This document shows, piece after piece, positions 1-7,305 of a DNA stretch of 64,000 bases. Both the position numbers and the translations under genes were made by a program. Numbering within the stretch: position 1 is the stretch's first letter; every line of letters begins with the position of its first letter. The notes under the pieces were generated by a model, which did not search any database, had not been told where the DNA came from, and saw only the letters and a list, made by a program, of their open reading frames with translations. This stretch comes from Pacificimonas sp036351775 (GTDB lineage: Bacteria > Pseudomonadota > Alphaproteobacteria > Sphingomonadales > Sphingomonadaceae): contig JAZBPX010000045.1 of NCBI GenBank assembly GCA_036351775.1, positions 1 to 64,000 on the forward strand. Reading direction: 5' to 3'.

Positions 1-1056
1 CATACTTCCTCTCCCGGCACCGGGGGAGGAAGGTTCGAGCGGCAGTTCTTCCGCGCTGCCCTTCGGCGGGGCGAGGCCTAGATGGGTCCAGCCCTTGCTG
101 TTCAGCATGCGGCCGCGGGCGGTGCGGGCGAGGAGGCCGGCCTGGATCAGGAAGGGTTCGATCACCTCTTCGATGGTGTCCCGCGGTTCGGAAAGCGCGG
201 CGGCCAGCGTTTCGACGCCGACCGGGCCGCCGCCATAATCCTCCGCGATCACGCTGAGATAGCGCCGGTCCATGGCGTCGAGTCCAAGCTGATCGACCTC
301 CAGCCGGGTCAGCGCCCGGTCAGCGGCGGCGCTGTCGATCGCGTCTTCGCCCGCGACGGAACAGAAGTCGCGCACGCGGCGAAGGAGCCGGCCCGCAATG
401 CGCGGCGTGCCCCGGCTGCGCTTGGCAATTTCCTCGGCCCCATCATCCTTCAGCGGCATGGACAGGAGCCTGGCGGCGCGCGTCACCACCTGTTTCAGTT
501 CGCTGGCCTTGTAGAAGTTCAGCCGCACCGGAATCCCGAATCGATCGCGCAGCGGTGTTGTCAGCAGGCCCGACCGCGTCGTCGCCCCGACCAGCGTGAA
601 CGGCGGCAGGTCGATCTTCACGCTGCGCGCGGACGGCCCCTCCCCGATCATGATGTCGAGCGAGCGGTCCTCCATCGCGGGGTAGAGTACTTCTTCGACC
701 GCCGGGGCCAGCCTGTGAATCTCGTCGATGAACAGGACATCATTGGGTTCTAGGTTCGTCAGCAGCGCGGCAAGGTCGCCGGCCTTCGCCACAACAGGCC
801 CGGACGTGGCGCGGAACCCCACGCCCAGCTCGCGCGCCATGATCTGCGCCAGCGTCGTCTTGCCGAGACCGGGCGGGCCGAAGAACAGCACATGGTCCAG
901 CGCCTCGCCGCGGCCCTTCGCGGCCTCGATAAACACGCGCAGGTTGCCGCGCGCCGCCTCCTGCCCGACAAACTCGTCCAGCGTCTGCGGGCGCAGCGCG
1001 GCATCGGCGTCGTAGGGGGCGCGTACCGGATCGAGCACGCGGGCGGGGTCTTCCAT
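1..1056 (-). CDS. ruvB: Holliday junction branch-migration ATPase RuvB (3' end beyond window)
   Basis: RuvB is the AAA+ motor that drives branch migration of Holliday junctions together with RuvA. Reading the minus strand from the ATG at 1056 gives MEDPARVLDP, then LRPQTLDEFVGQ, a Walker A motif GPPGLGKTT, the Walker B stretch VLFIDEIHRL, and the arginine-finger region GATTRSGLL. The C-terminal winged helix follows, ending near HLGLAP. The frame is open to base 1 (352 codons with no stop), already about the full family length. The last visible residues (EPSSPGAGRGSM) are encoded by a hairpin repeat and look like a non-native tail. The identity is very secure; the true C-terminus cannot be seen. 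Confidence 0.96.
   Translation of the reverse strand, partial: MEDPARVLDPVRAPYDADAALRPQTLDEFVGQEAARGNLRVFIEAAKGRGEALDHVLFFGPPGLGKTTLAQIMARELGVGFRATSGPVVAKAGDLAALLTNLEPNDVLFIDEIHRLAPAVEEVLYPAMEDRSLDIMIGEGPSARSVKIDLPPFTLVGATTRSGLLTTPLRDRFGIPVRLNFYKASELKQVVTRAARLLSMPLKDDGAEEIAKRSRGTPRIAGRLLRRVRDFCSVAGEDAIDSAAADRALTRLEVDQLGLDAMDRRYLSVIAEDYGGGPVGVETLAAALSEPRDTIEEVIEPFLIQAGLLARTARGRMLNSKGWTHLGLAPPKGSAEELPLEPSSPGAGRGSM
5..33. repeat. GC-rich palindrome at the ruvB 3' end
   Basis: The arms TCCTCTCCCGG and CCGGGGGAGGA face each other across two bases, with one mismatch. The core resembles the CTCCCCCGGTTCCGGGG stretch inside the ABC-F gene at about 32934-32950. It probably belongs to the same dispersed palindromic family and is read in frame as the RuvB tail. 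Confidence 0.5.
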
Positions 1057-1182
1057 GATGCTGGCCTAGCAGCGTGCACCGGCCTTGTGAATCGTCCTCG
1101 CCCTGCCTGTGACCCCGAAGACTCACATCCGCGTTGAACCGAGTTTCCCGCGCGCCGGGTTCTGGACGCCGCTACTGGCGAC

Positions 1183-1236
1183 GTTAACCATTTACGCCAT
1201 CTTAACCTTCGGCAGTCGATAACGGGCATGGTTAAC
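1183..1236. promoter_or_regulatory. Inverted pair of CtrA-type half-sites upstream of ctrA
   Basis: GTTAACCAT at 1183-1191 and its exact reverse complement ATGGTTAAC at 1228-1236 form a 9-bp inverted repeat. A third half-site, CTTAACC, lies at 1201-1207. TTAACC is the known half-site of the CtrA box TTAA-N7-TTAA. The cluster sits 84-137 bp before the ctrA ATG, so autoregulation is the obvious inference. No full-spaced CtrA box is present here. Confidence 0.5.
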
Positions 1237-1319
1237 GACAGCGGATACGGTTTAGACCGATGGGGCGGGGCCAATCCTTTCCGCCTGGAACAAGAAGAGT
1301 AGCGAAGGGACGGAACATC

Positions 1320-2039
1320 ATGCGCGTACTTCTGATCGAGGACGATCCCAATACCTGCGAGGCCATCGAGCTTATGCTTGAGGGGCAGGGCTTCAACGTC
1401 TTTTCGACGGATCTTGGCGAGGAGGCCATCGATCTCGGCAAGCTCTATGACTACGACATCATCCTTCTCGATCTCGGCCTGCCAGACATGCACGGTTATG
1501 ACGTCCTGAAGACGCTGCGCCTCGCCAAGGTTTCGACGCCCGTCCTGATCCTGTCGGGTGCGAACGAGGTCGAATCGAAGATCCGCGGCCTTGGCTTCGG
1601 TGCCGACGATTATCTGACCAAGCCGTTCCACAAGCAGGAACTCGTCGCCCGCATCCAGGCGGTCGTCCGCCGTTCGAAGGGCCACAGCCAGTCGATCATC
1701 AAGACCGGCAAGCTCGCCGTGAACCTCGACACCAAGACGGTCGATGTGAACGGCAACCGCGTGCACCTGACCGGCAAGGAATATGCGATGCTGGAGCTAC
1801 TCAGCCTCCGCAAGGGCACGACGCTGACGAAGGAAATGTTCCTGAACCACCTTTACGGCGGCATGGACGAGCCGGAGCTGAAGATCATCGACGTCTTCAT
1901 CTGCAAGCTGCGCAAGAAGCTGTCGGCGGCCTGCGAGGGCGACAATTACATCGAGACCGTCTGGGGCCGCGGCTATGTCCTGCGCGATCCGGAGGGCGAG
2001 GAAGACACCGCCGACATGGCCGAAAAGGTCGCCGCCTAG
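1320..2039 (+). CDS. ctrA: Cell-cycle response regulator CtrA
   Basis: CtrA is an OmpR-type response regulator that controls cell-cycle, motility and division genes in alphaproteobacteria. The 239-residue protein starts MRVLLIEDDPNTCEAIE. It has the phospho-acceptor Asp in IILLDLGLPDMHGYD (about residue 51), the conserved Lys in DDYLTKPF, and a winged-helix DNA-binding domain with LTGKEYAMLELL and RGYVL near the end. The ATG at 1320 is chosen because the conserved N-terminus begins there; the frame is open back to 1260 but that part is not conserved. Its usual phosphorelay kinase, CckA, is encoded at about 40-42 kb. A rho-independent terminator follows. Confidence 0.96.
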   Translation: MRVLLIEDDPNTCEAIELMLEGQGFNVFSTDLGEEAIDLGKLYDYDIILLDLGLPDMHGYDVLKTLRLAKVSTPVLILSGANEVESKIRGLGFGADDYLTKPFHKQELVARIQAVVRRSKGHSQSIIKTGKLAVNLDTKTVDVNGNRVHLTGKEYAMLELLSLRKGTTLTKEMFLNHLYGGMDEPELKIIDVFICKLRKKLSAACEGDNYIETVWGRGYVLRDPEGEEDTADMAEKVAA

Positions 2040-2071
2040 CGCGCAACCCACGCTCTTTATGGGGGCCAGTG

Positions 2072-2114
2072 ACGGCCCGCACTTCCGGAGAACCGGGGTG
2101 CGGGCCGTTTTCTT
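2072..2114 (+). terminator. Rho-independent terminator of ctrA
   Basis: A perfect 11-bp stem (ACGGCCCGCAC / GTGCGGGCCGT) encloses a smaller CCGG-AGAA-CCGG hairpin and runs into TTTTCTT. It lies just past the ctrA stop, and its end touches the stop codon of the convergent ada gene. Confidence 0.88.
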
Positions 2115-3174
2115 AGGTGCCGAGGCCGGTGCTTGCCATCCGCCGCTCATGTTCCAGCAGCCATGTTTTGCGCCACAGGCCGCCTGCATAGCCCGTGAGC
2201 GTCCCGTCCGCGCCGATGACGCGGTGGCAGGGTAAGAGCAGCGCGATCTGGTTCTTGCCGTTTGCGCGGGCCACGGCGCGGGTCGCCGATGGTTTGCCGA
2301 TCGACGCGGCGAGTTCGCCGTAGCTGCACGTCTCCCCAAGCGGAATTTCCGTCAGTGCGCGCCAGACTGTTTTCTCGAAGTCCGTGCCATGATCGCCGAT
2401 GGGCAGTGGCGGCAGGCCTGCTTCGCCTGCGAAATAAGCGCCGAGATCGCGCGCGATGCGCCGGATCGGTTCCGTCTTGCCGTGCACCACGGGCCTCCCC
2501 TGCCGCTCGACGAGGCGTTCTACCTCAGCCTGAAGCGCCTTGCGGTCGTTGAACTCAAGGAGGTGCAGCCGATCCTCGTCGGCAATCGCGAACATCGGGC
2601 CGATCGGCGTGTCGATCCAGTCGGCGCTGAGCACACCCTGCCCCTTCGCCCGTACCGGGGCCGTGCCGGTCAGCCGCCGGAAGGCTGCGCGAAACCCGCT
2701 GCCGCTGTCATAGCCCGCGTCGAGCTGCGCCTCGATCACCGCCTCTTCCTTCGCCAGGCGCTGCGCCGCCGTTCCCAGTCGCCGCGCCCGCGCGACCTGC
2801 AGGAACGTCATGCCGAACTGTCGGCGAAAGGCGCGCCGCACCGTGGATGGCTCGAAGCCGAGTGCGGTCAGGTCGCTCTCCCGCCAGCGCTGGTCGGGTT
2901 CCTCATCCAGCCTTGCCAGCAGCGGCCCGATCAGCGGATGGTCCGGCGCATCGAGCGGACGGCAGCGTTTGCAGGGTCGAAACCCAGCGTCGAGGCAGGC
3001 GTGTGTCGATGTCTCGAACACGACATTCTCCCGCTTGGGCTTGCGCGCCGGACAGGTCAGTCGGCAGAAGATCCCCGTTGTCGTGACACAAACATAGGCA
3101 TGCCCCTCGAACGCCGGATCGCGGGTGAGCAGAGCCTCGTACAGGCGGTCGTCATCGGGATCGGTGAGCAGCAT
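2113..3174 (-). CDS. ada: Bifunctional Ada: methylphosphotriester/O6-methylguanine repair protein and regulator
   Basis: Ada removes methyl groups from DNA phosphotriesters and from O6-methylguanine, and activates the adaptive response when methylated. The protein (353 residues from the ATG at 3174) has all three parts. First is the zinc/methyl-acceptor domain with GIFCRLTCPAR and CKRC (roughly residues 25-75). Second is an AraC-type helix-turn-helix (about 90-170). Third is the methyltransferase domain with the active site LLPCHRVIG (about 320). An upstream in-frame ATG at 3225 would add 17 unconserved residues. It is transcribed divergently from the small secreted protein at 3374, with a CtrA box between them. 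Confidence 0.94.
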   Translation of the reverse strand: MLLTDPDDDRLYEALLTRDPAFEGHAYVCVTTTGIFCRLTCPARKPKRENVVFETSTHACLDAGFRPCKRCRPLDAPDHPLIGPLLARLDEEPDQRWRESDLTALGFEPSTVRRAFRRQFGMTFLQVARARRLGTAAQRLAKEEAVIEAQLDAGYDSGSGFRAAFRRLTGTAPVRAKGQGVLSADWIDTPIGPMFAIADEDRLHLLEFNDRKALQAEVERLVERQGRPVVHGKTEPIRRIARDLGAYFAGEAGLPPLPIGDHGTDFEKTVWRALTEIPLGETCSYGELAASIGKPSATRAVARANGKNQIALLLPCHRVIGADGTLTGYAGGLWRKTWLLEHERRMASTGLGT

Positions 3175-3340
3175 GGTCTGCGGTCTAGCAGGCACGTGCT
3201 CTACCCGCCGTCGAAAAGCGGGCACTGATTCTTCGCTGACCCATTGTCGGAATTTCTTACAGGCCGCGACCCGCGCGCCCAGCGTTAACCAGGCAAGTCC
3301 CTACGAAGGTTCGTTAGCGCCACTATGGCACAAACCTTGC

Positions 3341-3355
3341 TTAACGTCTTGTTAA
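3341..3355. promoter_or_regulatory. Perfect CtrA box (TTAA-N7-TTAA)
   Basis: TTAA at 3341-3344 and TTAA at 3352-3355 are separated by exactly seven bases, matching the established CtrA consensus. A further half-site GTTAACC lies at 3284-3290. The box is 19 bp before the ATG of the small secreted protein and about 167 bp before ada, so the nearer gene is the likelier target. Confidence 0.75.
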
Positions 3356-3373
3356 GATTTAGGAAGGTTTGTC

Positions 3374-3598
3374 ATGATCGCCATTGCCATTGCTTTAACC
3401 ACCGCTGCCGCCGCACCCGCCAGCGATGTCCCGCGCCTCGGCATGGACCTTGGCGCATTCATCGACGCGGCCGCCGGTCAGTGCTGGGTGGTCGGCGATG
3501 ATGACCAGCCCATCCCGCGCGACCAGCTCGATGCGCTGAAGGGTGAAGTCGAGATCGAATGTATCGTCGATGATGAAACCGGCGACACTCTGATCTGA
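3374..3598 (+). CDS. Small secreted protein of unknown function, probable CtrA target
   Basis: This is a 74-residue protein whose first about 17 residues (MIAIAIALTTAAAAPAS) look like a short Sec signal peptide. The mature part is acidic (many Asp and Glu) and has two cysteines, in GQCWVV and IECIVDD, that could pair in the periplasm. I do not recognise the family. The start follows an AGGAAGG Shine-Dalgarno-like stretch. A perfect CtrA box sits immediately upstream, suggesting cell-cycle-linked expression. Coding is supported by the signal-like N-terminus and the context; function is unknown. Confidence 0.72.
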   Translation: MIAIAIALTTAAAAPASDVPRLGMDLGAFIDAAAGQCWVVGDDDQPIPRDQLDALKGEVEIECIVDDETGDTLI

Positions 3599-3657
3599 AC
3601 CCCGCGCCGCAATCGGCGCTTTACATTCGCCGCCGCCGGGCTAGCGTCCGGCGCATC

Positions 3658-3705
3658 ATGCGAGGCAGCGCGCTCCTGTTCGGTCTACGACTTATCCGCC
3701 CCTAG
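3658..3705 (+). CDS. Candidate leucine-rich leader peptide of leuA
   Basis: The 15-codon ORF reads MRGSALLFGLRLIRP and stops 103 bp before leuA. Four of its 15 residues are Leu, using CTC, CTG, CTA and CTT. CTA and CTT are rarely used in these GC-rich genes, as expected for a ribosome-stalling leader. Leucine-responsive leader peptides before leuA are known in other proteobacteria. No convincing terminator with a U-run was found between it and leuA, so attenuation is only a possibility. Confidence 0.35.
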   Translation: MRGSALLFGLRLIRP

Positions 3706-3808
3706 GCGGCAACCGGCGCACGCGCGCGGGACCGACCTGGGGGAACCAAGCCATTCCGACCGATCCGCCCGACCGATCCGAACGCCCCATGATAAAGGCC
3801 CGCATGTC

Positions 3809-5518
3809 ATGCTGACCGACCCCAGCCAGAAATACCGCCCCTTCCCGCAGGTCGACCTGCCGGATCGCCAGTGGCCCACCCGCACTCTCACCAGCCCGCC
3901 GCGCTGGCTGTCCACGGACATGCGCGACGGCAACCAGTCGCTGATCGACCCGATGGATTCGGAAAAGAAGCGCCGCTTCTTCGACCTTCTCGTTCGCATC
4001 GGCCTGAAGGAGATTGAGGTCGGCTTCCCCTCGGCAGGCGCGACCGAGTTCGACTTCATCTCCGGCCTCGTCAGGGACGGCGCGATCCCGGACGACGTCA
4101 CGGTCCAGGTCCTGACCCAGTCACGGAAAGACCTGATCGACACCAGCTTTGAAAGCCTGCGCGGCGCGCGGCGGGCCATCGTCCACCTTTACAACGCAGT
4201 CAGTCCCAACTGGCGGCAGATCGTCTTCAGGATGGACCGCGCTGCGGTGAAGCAGATCGCGGTCGACGGCGCGAAGATGCTGCGCGACAACGCCGCCGCC
4301 CAGCCCGATACCGACTGGCATTTCGAATATTCGCCGGAGACCTTCTCGACCGCCGAACTCGATTTCTCGCTTGAGGTTTGCGAGGCGGTGATGGACGTCC
4401 TGCAGCCAACGCCCGACCATCCGCTGATCCTCAATCTGCCCGCCACCATCGAGGCGGCCACCCCCAATATCTACGCCGACCAGATCGAATGGTTCGGCCG
4501 CAACATCCCGCGCCGCGACAGCGTGCTGCTCAGCCTGCACCCGCATAACGACCGCGGCACGGGCGTCGCAGCGGCGGAGCTCGGTTTGATGGCGGGCGCG
4601 GACCGCGTGGAGGGCTGCCTGTTCGGCAATGGCGAGCGCACCGGCAATGTCTGTCTCGTGACGCTCGGCATGAACCTTTACACCCAAGGGGTGAATCCTG
4701 GCCTCGATTTCTCTAACATGGACGAAATCGTGAAAACGGCGGAATACTGCAACCAGCTGCCCGTTCACCCCCGCCACCCCTATGCGGGCGAACTGGTGTT
4801 CACCGCCTTTTCGGGCTCGCACCAGGACGCGATCAAGAAGGGGTTCGAGGCGAACGAGGCCCAGAACGACCGGCTGTGGCGCGTGCCCTACCTGCCGCTC
4901 GACCCGGAAGACATCGGCCGCGATTACGAGGCTGTCATCCGCGTGAACTCGCAGTCCGGCAAGGGCGGCGTCGCGTGGGTGCTGCAGCAGGACCAGGGCC
5001 TGAAACTGCCGAAGAAACTGCAGGCCCGGTTCAGCCATGTCGTGCAGGCGCTCGCCGATTCCTCCAGCCGCGAACTCCAGTCCGGCGATATCTGGCAGGC
5101 GTTTCAGTCGAAATATCATCTCGACGGCTCGGGCCGCTTCGACATCGTCGACTATGAGGAGCGGCGCGGGCCGGATGGCGACCGCATCTTCACGGGCAAG
5201 ATCCGCGACGGCGAAACCGTCCGCACCGTTTCGGGGCGCGGCAACGGCATCGTCTCCAGCGTCATCGGCGCGCTGGCGGACGATTTCGGTGTCGAACTCG
5301 ACGTGCAGAGCTATTCCGAGCACGCCATCGGCAAGGGCTCCGGCGCAAAGGCCGCCGCCTATGTCGAGGTCACGCAAACGGGGGAACAGGGGCGCAGCGA
5401 CACGATCTGGGGCGTCGGGATTGACGAGGATGTCGCCACCGCCTCCGTCCGCGCTGTCCTCAGCGCCGCCTCCCGCGCCGACCGGAAAAGCAGTGGGCGC
5501 GCGGCAACAGAACAGTAG
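3809..5518 (+). CDS. leuA: 2-isopropylmalate synthase
   Basis: LeuA condenses acetyl-CoA with 2-oxoisovalerate, the first committed step of leucine synthesis. The 569-residue protein is of the long type. The TIM-barrel begins with STDMRDGNQSLIDPM (metal-binding Asp in the MRDGNQ motif) and continues with SLHPHNDRGTGVAAAELG and GCLFGNGERTGNV. A C-terminal regulatory domain starts around residue 430 and includes GNGIVSSVIGAL and KGSGAKAAAYVEV, where leucine feedback normally acts. The ATG at 3809 gives a conserved N-terminus (KYRPFPQVDLPDRQWP). A possible leader peptide lies upstream. Confidence 0.96.
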   Translation: MLTDPSQKYRPFPQVDLPDRQWPTRTLTSPPRWLSTDMRDGNQSLIDPMDSEKKRRFFDLLVRIGLKEIEVGFPSAGATEFDFISGLVRDGAIPDDVTVQVLTQSRKDLIDTSFESLRGARRAIVHLYNAVSPNWRQIVFRMDRAAVKQIAVDGAKMLRDNAAAQPDTDWHFEYSPETFSTAELDFSLEVCEAVMDVLQPTPDHPLILNLPATIEAATPNIYADQIEWFGRNIPRRDSVLLSLHPHNDRGTGVAAAELGLMAGADRVEGCLFGNGERTGNVCLVTLGMNLYTQGVNPGLDFSNMDEIVKTAEYCNQLPVHPRHPYAGELVFTAFSGSHQDAIKKGFEANEAQNDRLWRVPYLPLDPEDIGRDYEAVIRVNSQSGKGGVAWVLQQDQGLKLPKKLQARFSHVVQALADSSSRELQSGDIWQAFQSKYHLDGSGRFDIVDYEERRGPDGDRIFTGKIRDGETVRTVSGRGNGIVSSVIGALADDFGVELDVQSYSEHAIGKGSGAKAAAYVEVTQTGEQGRSDTIWGVGIDEDVATASVRAVLSAASRADRKSSGRAATEQ

Positions 5519-5544
5519 GAATCGGGCACGGCTGGCCGTAGGGA

Positions 5545-6330
5545 ATGGCGCAGATGCCGCCAGCCCAGCCGCCCTTCGTGATGACCATCCTGCGCAGTGC
5601 CGGGGAGAGCTGGTGGCGTGACTTTGCCCCTATCACAATCCTTGGCCTGCTGCTCCTGACCGGCACGGAGCTTGCGGTATACGCGACCGGCGGCTCGGCC
5701 AGCAGCGACCCGAACACCCAGACGCTGGTGCAAACGGCGAAGGCGGCGGCCTTCTCGCTGTTCGTTGCCGCCGTCAGCGCAGGGCACCTTCTGCGCCTTT
5801 CCGAACCAAGCCCCGCGCCGAAAACCTATGTGCTCGGCGGGCTGAGGCTGGCGCAGCCCGGCCTCCTCACCGCGCTTACCATCGCCGCGGTCCTGTTCGG
5901 CCTCCTCATCATCGACCTGATCCTCCGCGCCCTTCTCGGCGGCTGGAGCAGCCTTTTTGTCTTCGCGCTGTCGCTGTTCGTCATCGCGCTCTGGCTGCCC
6001 GCGATCCCCGCCGCCATTGCCGAGCGCCTGCCGCCGCTGACCGCCATGAAGCGCGGCGCAAACCTGACCAAGGGTATGCGCGGGCGCCTGACCGGCCTCG
6101 TCCTCTTCGCCGCAGCGCTGCTGATCCCGCCCTTCATGGCAATTTATGCCGTGGTCTACGGCGTCACCGCTGTGCCGAGCGACGAAGGCGCGCTCTCCGC
6201 CCTGCCCGCGCTGACACCCGCCACCGCCCGCTTCTGGATCGTGGAGCTGTCCGACGTGATCTTCGGCGGCCTGATCGCCTCCATCCCGCCGGCTGTCTAT
6301 CTAGCGCTGAGGACCAGCCCGCCGCGCTGA
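5545..6330 (+). CDS. Multi-pass membrane protein of unknown function
   Basis: This 261-residue protein has about six hydrophobic helices. The clearest are FAPITILGLLLLTG (about 27-45), LTALTIAAVLFGLLIIDLIL (about 110-130), LFVFALSLFVIALWLPAIPAAIA (about 138-160), LTGLVLFAAALLIPPFMAIYAVVYG (about 183-208) and a last one near 240. The segment around 165-180 (MKRGANLTKGMRGRL) resembles a cytoplasmic loop motif seen in several uncharacterised bacterial membrane proteins. No enzymatic motif was found. It lies 26 bp after leuA on the same strand, so co-transcription is possible. Confidence 0.8.
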   Translation: MAQMPPAQPPFVMTILRSAGESWWRDFAPITILGLLLLTGTELAVYATGGSASSDPNTQTLVQTAKAAAFSLFVAAVSAGHLLRLSEPSPAPKTYVLGGLRLAQPGLLTALTIAAVLFGLLIIDLILRALLGGWSSLFVFALSLFVIALWLPAIPAAIAERLPPLTAMKRGANLTKGMRGRLTGLVLFAAALLIPPFMAIYAVVYGVTAVPSDEGALSALPALTPATARFWIVELSDVIFGGLIASIPPAVYLALRTSPPR

Positions 6331-6339
6331 GAACCCGCC

Positions 6340-6375
6340 AAAAGTAAAAGGGCGGCCCCTTCCCGGAACCGCCCC
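6340..6375 (-). terminator. Rho-independent terminator of rpsD
   Basis: On the minus strand GGGCGG and CCGCCC pair across a 13-base loop and are followed by TTTTACTTTT. It lies just past the rpsD stop codon and between two convergent genes. Confidence 0.8.
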
Positions 6376-6403
6376 TTCTGAATGCGTTCTATAGACCCGA
6401 AAA

Positions 6404-7018
6404 CTAGCGCGAGTAGAACTCGACGACCAGGTTCGGCTCCATGCGGACGGGATAGGGCACCTCGTCCAGCGTGGGGACGCGCATGTAATTGGCCGTGCCG
6501 TCCTCGTTCACCTGCACATATTCCGGGATGTCGCGCTCGGGCAGGCCCTGCGCTTCCAGCACCAGCGCCATGTCCTTTGCCTTGGCGCGCAGGCCGATCG
6601 TGTCGCCCGGCGCCAGCATGCGGCTCGGGATGTTGCACTTCTCGCCGTTCACGCGGATGTGACCGTGGTTGACGATCTGGCGCGCGGCAAAGATCGTCGG
6701 CGCCCACTTCGCGCGGTAGACGATCATGTCGAGGCGCCGCTCGAGAATGCCGATCAGGTTCTGCGAGGTATCGCCCTTCATGCTGGACGCCTGCTTGTAA
6801 TATTTGCGGAACTGCTTCTCGGTGACGTCGCCGTAATAGCCCTTCAGCTTCTGCTTGGCGCGCAGCTGGATGCCGAAATCGGACATCTTGCCCTTGCGGC
6901 GCTGGCCGTGCTGACCCGGGCCATATTCCCGCTTGTTCACCGGGGACTTGGCGCGGCCCCAGATGTTTTCGCCCATGCGGCGGTCGAGTTTATACTTGGA
7001 AGTCTGGCGCTTCGACAT
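6404..7018 (-). CDS. rpsD: 30S ribosomal protein S4
   Basis: S4 is a primary 16S rRNA-binding protein of the small ribosomal subunit. The 204-residue product starts MSKRQTSKYKLDRRMGENIWG. It contains the GPGQHGQRRKGKMSDFG segment and an S4 RNA-binding domain (RLDMIVYRAKWA to IVNHGHIRVNGEKCNIPS, about residues 95-155), and ends VVEFYSR. The start at 7018 is fixed by the conserved MSKR N-terminus; the frame extends upstream without conservation. It stands alone with its own promoter and terminator, as in many alphaproteobacteria. Confidence 0.97.
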   Translation of the reverse strand: MSKRQTSKYKLDRRMGENIWGRAKSPVNKREYGPGQHGQRRKGKMSDFGIQLRAKQKLKGYYGDVTEKQFRKYYKQASSMKGDTSQNLIGILERRLDMIVYRAKWAPTIFAARQIVNHGHIRVNGEKCNIPSRMLAPGDTIGLRAKAKDMALVLEAQGLPERDIPEYVQVNEDGTANYMRVPTLDEVPYPVRMEPNLVVEFYSR

Positions 7019-7160
7019 GGCGTCGGCGCTCCTTTCATATCGGTTTGCGAACAACGTTGGTGCCGGTCTTCGCACCGCCCTGCCCCGCCGTCCTTCGAGG
7101 ACAAGCGTTCAGGGCGCGGCCACCGCTTCACCGGCATGCGGGACCAATCGCGAAGCGCGC

Positions 7161-7189
7161 CATGTGGCGGCCAAGGCGCGCGAAGTCAA
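7161..7189 (-). promoter_or_regulatory. Candidate sigma-70 promoter of rpsD
   Basis: On the minus strand TTGACT is followed after 17 bases by CACATG. The -35 is near-consensus and the -10 is weak. It lies about 145 bp upstream of the rpsD start. Confidence 0.42.
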
Positions 7190-7305
7190 GCTATGCCAGG
7201 GTCGGCGCTCGCGAGACTTGATTGTCCGCGATCAATCGGTTTCAGTCTGACCAACGAATTGAGAACGCAAGATTTGGGCCGCTGTTTCCCGGGGGTAGAT
7301 CCTAG

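Noticed and set aside
4121..5377. 418-codon minus-strand open frame inside leuA
   Set aside because: Antisense shadow of a well-supported leuA.
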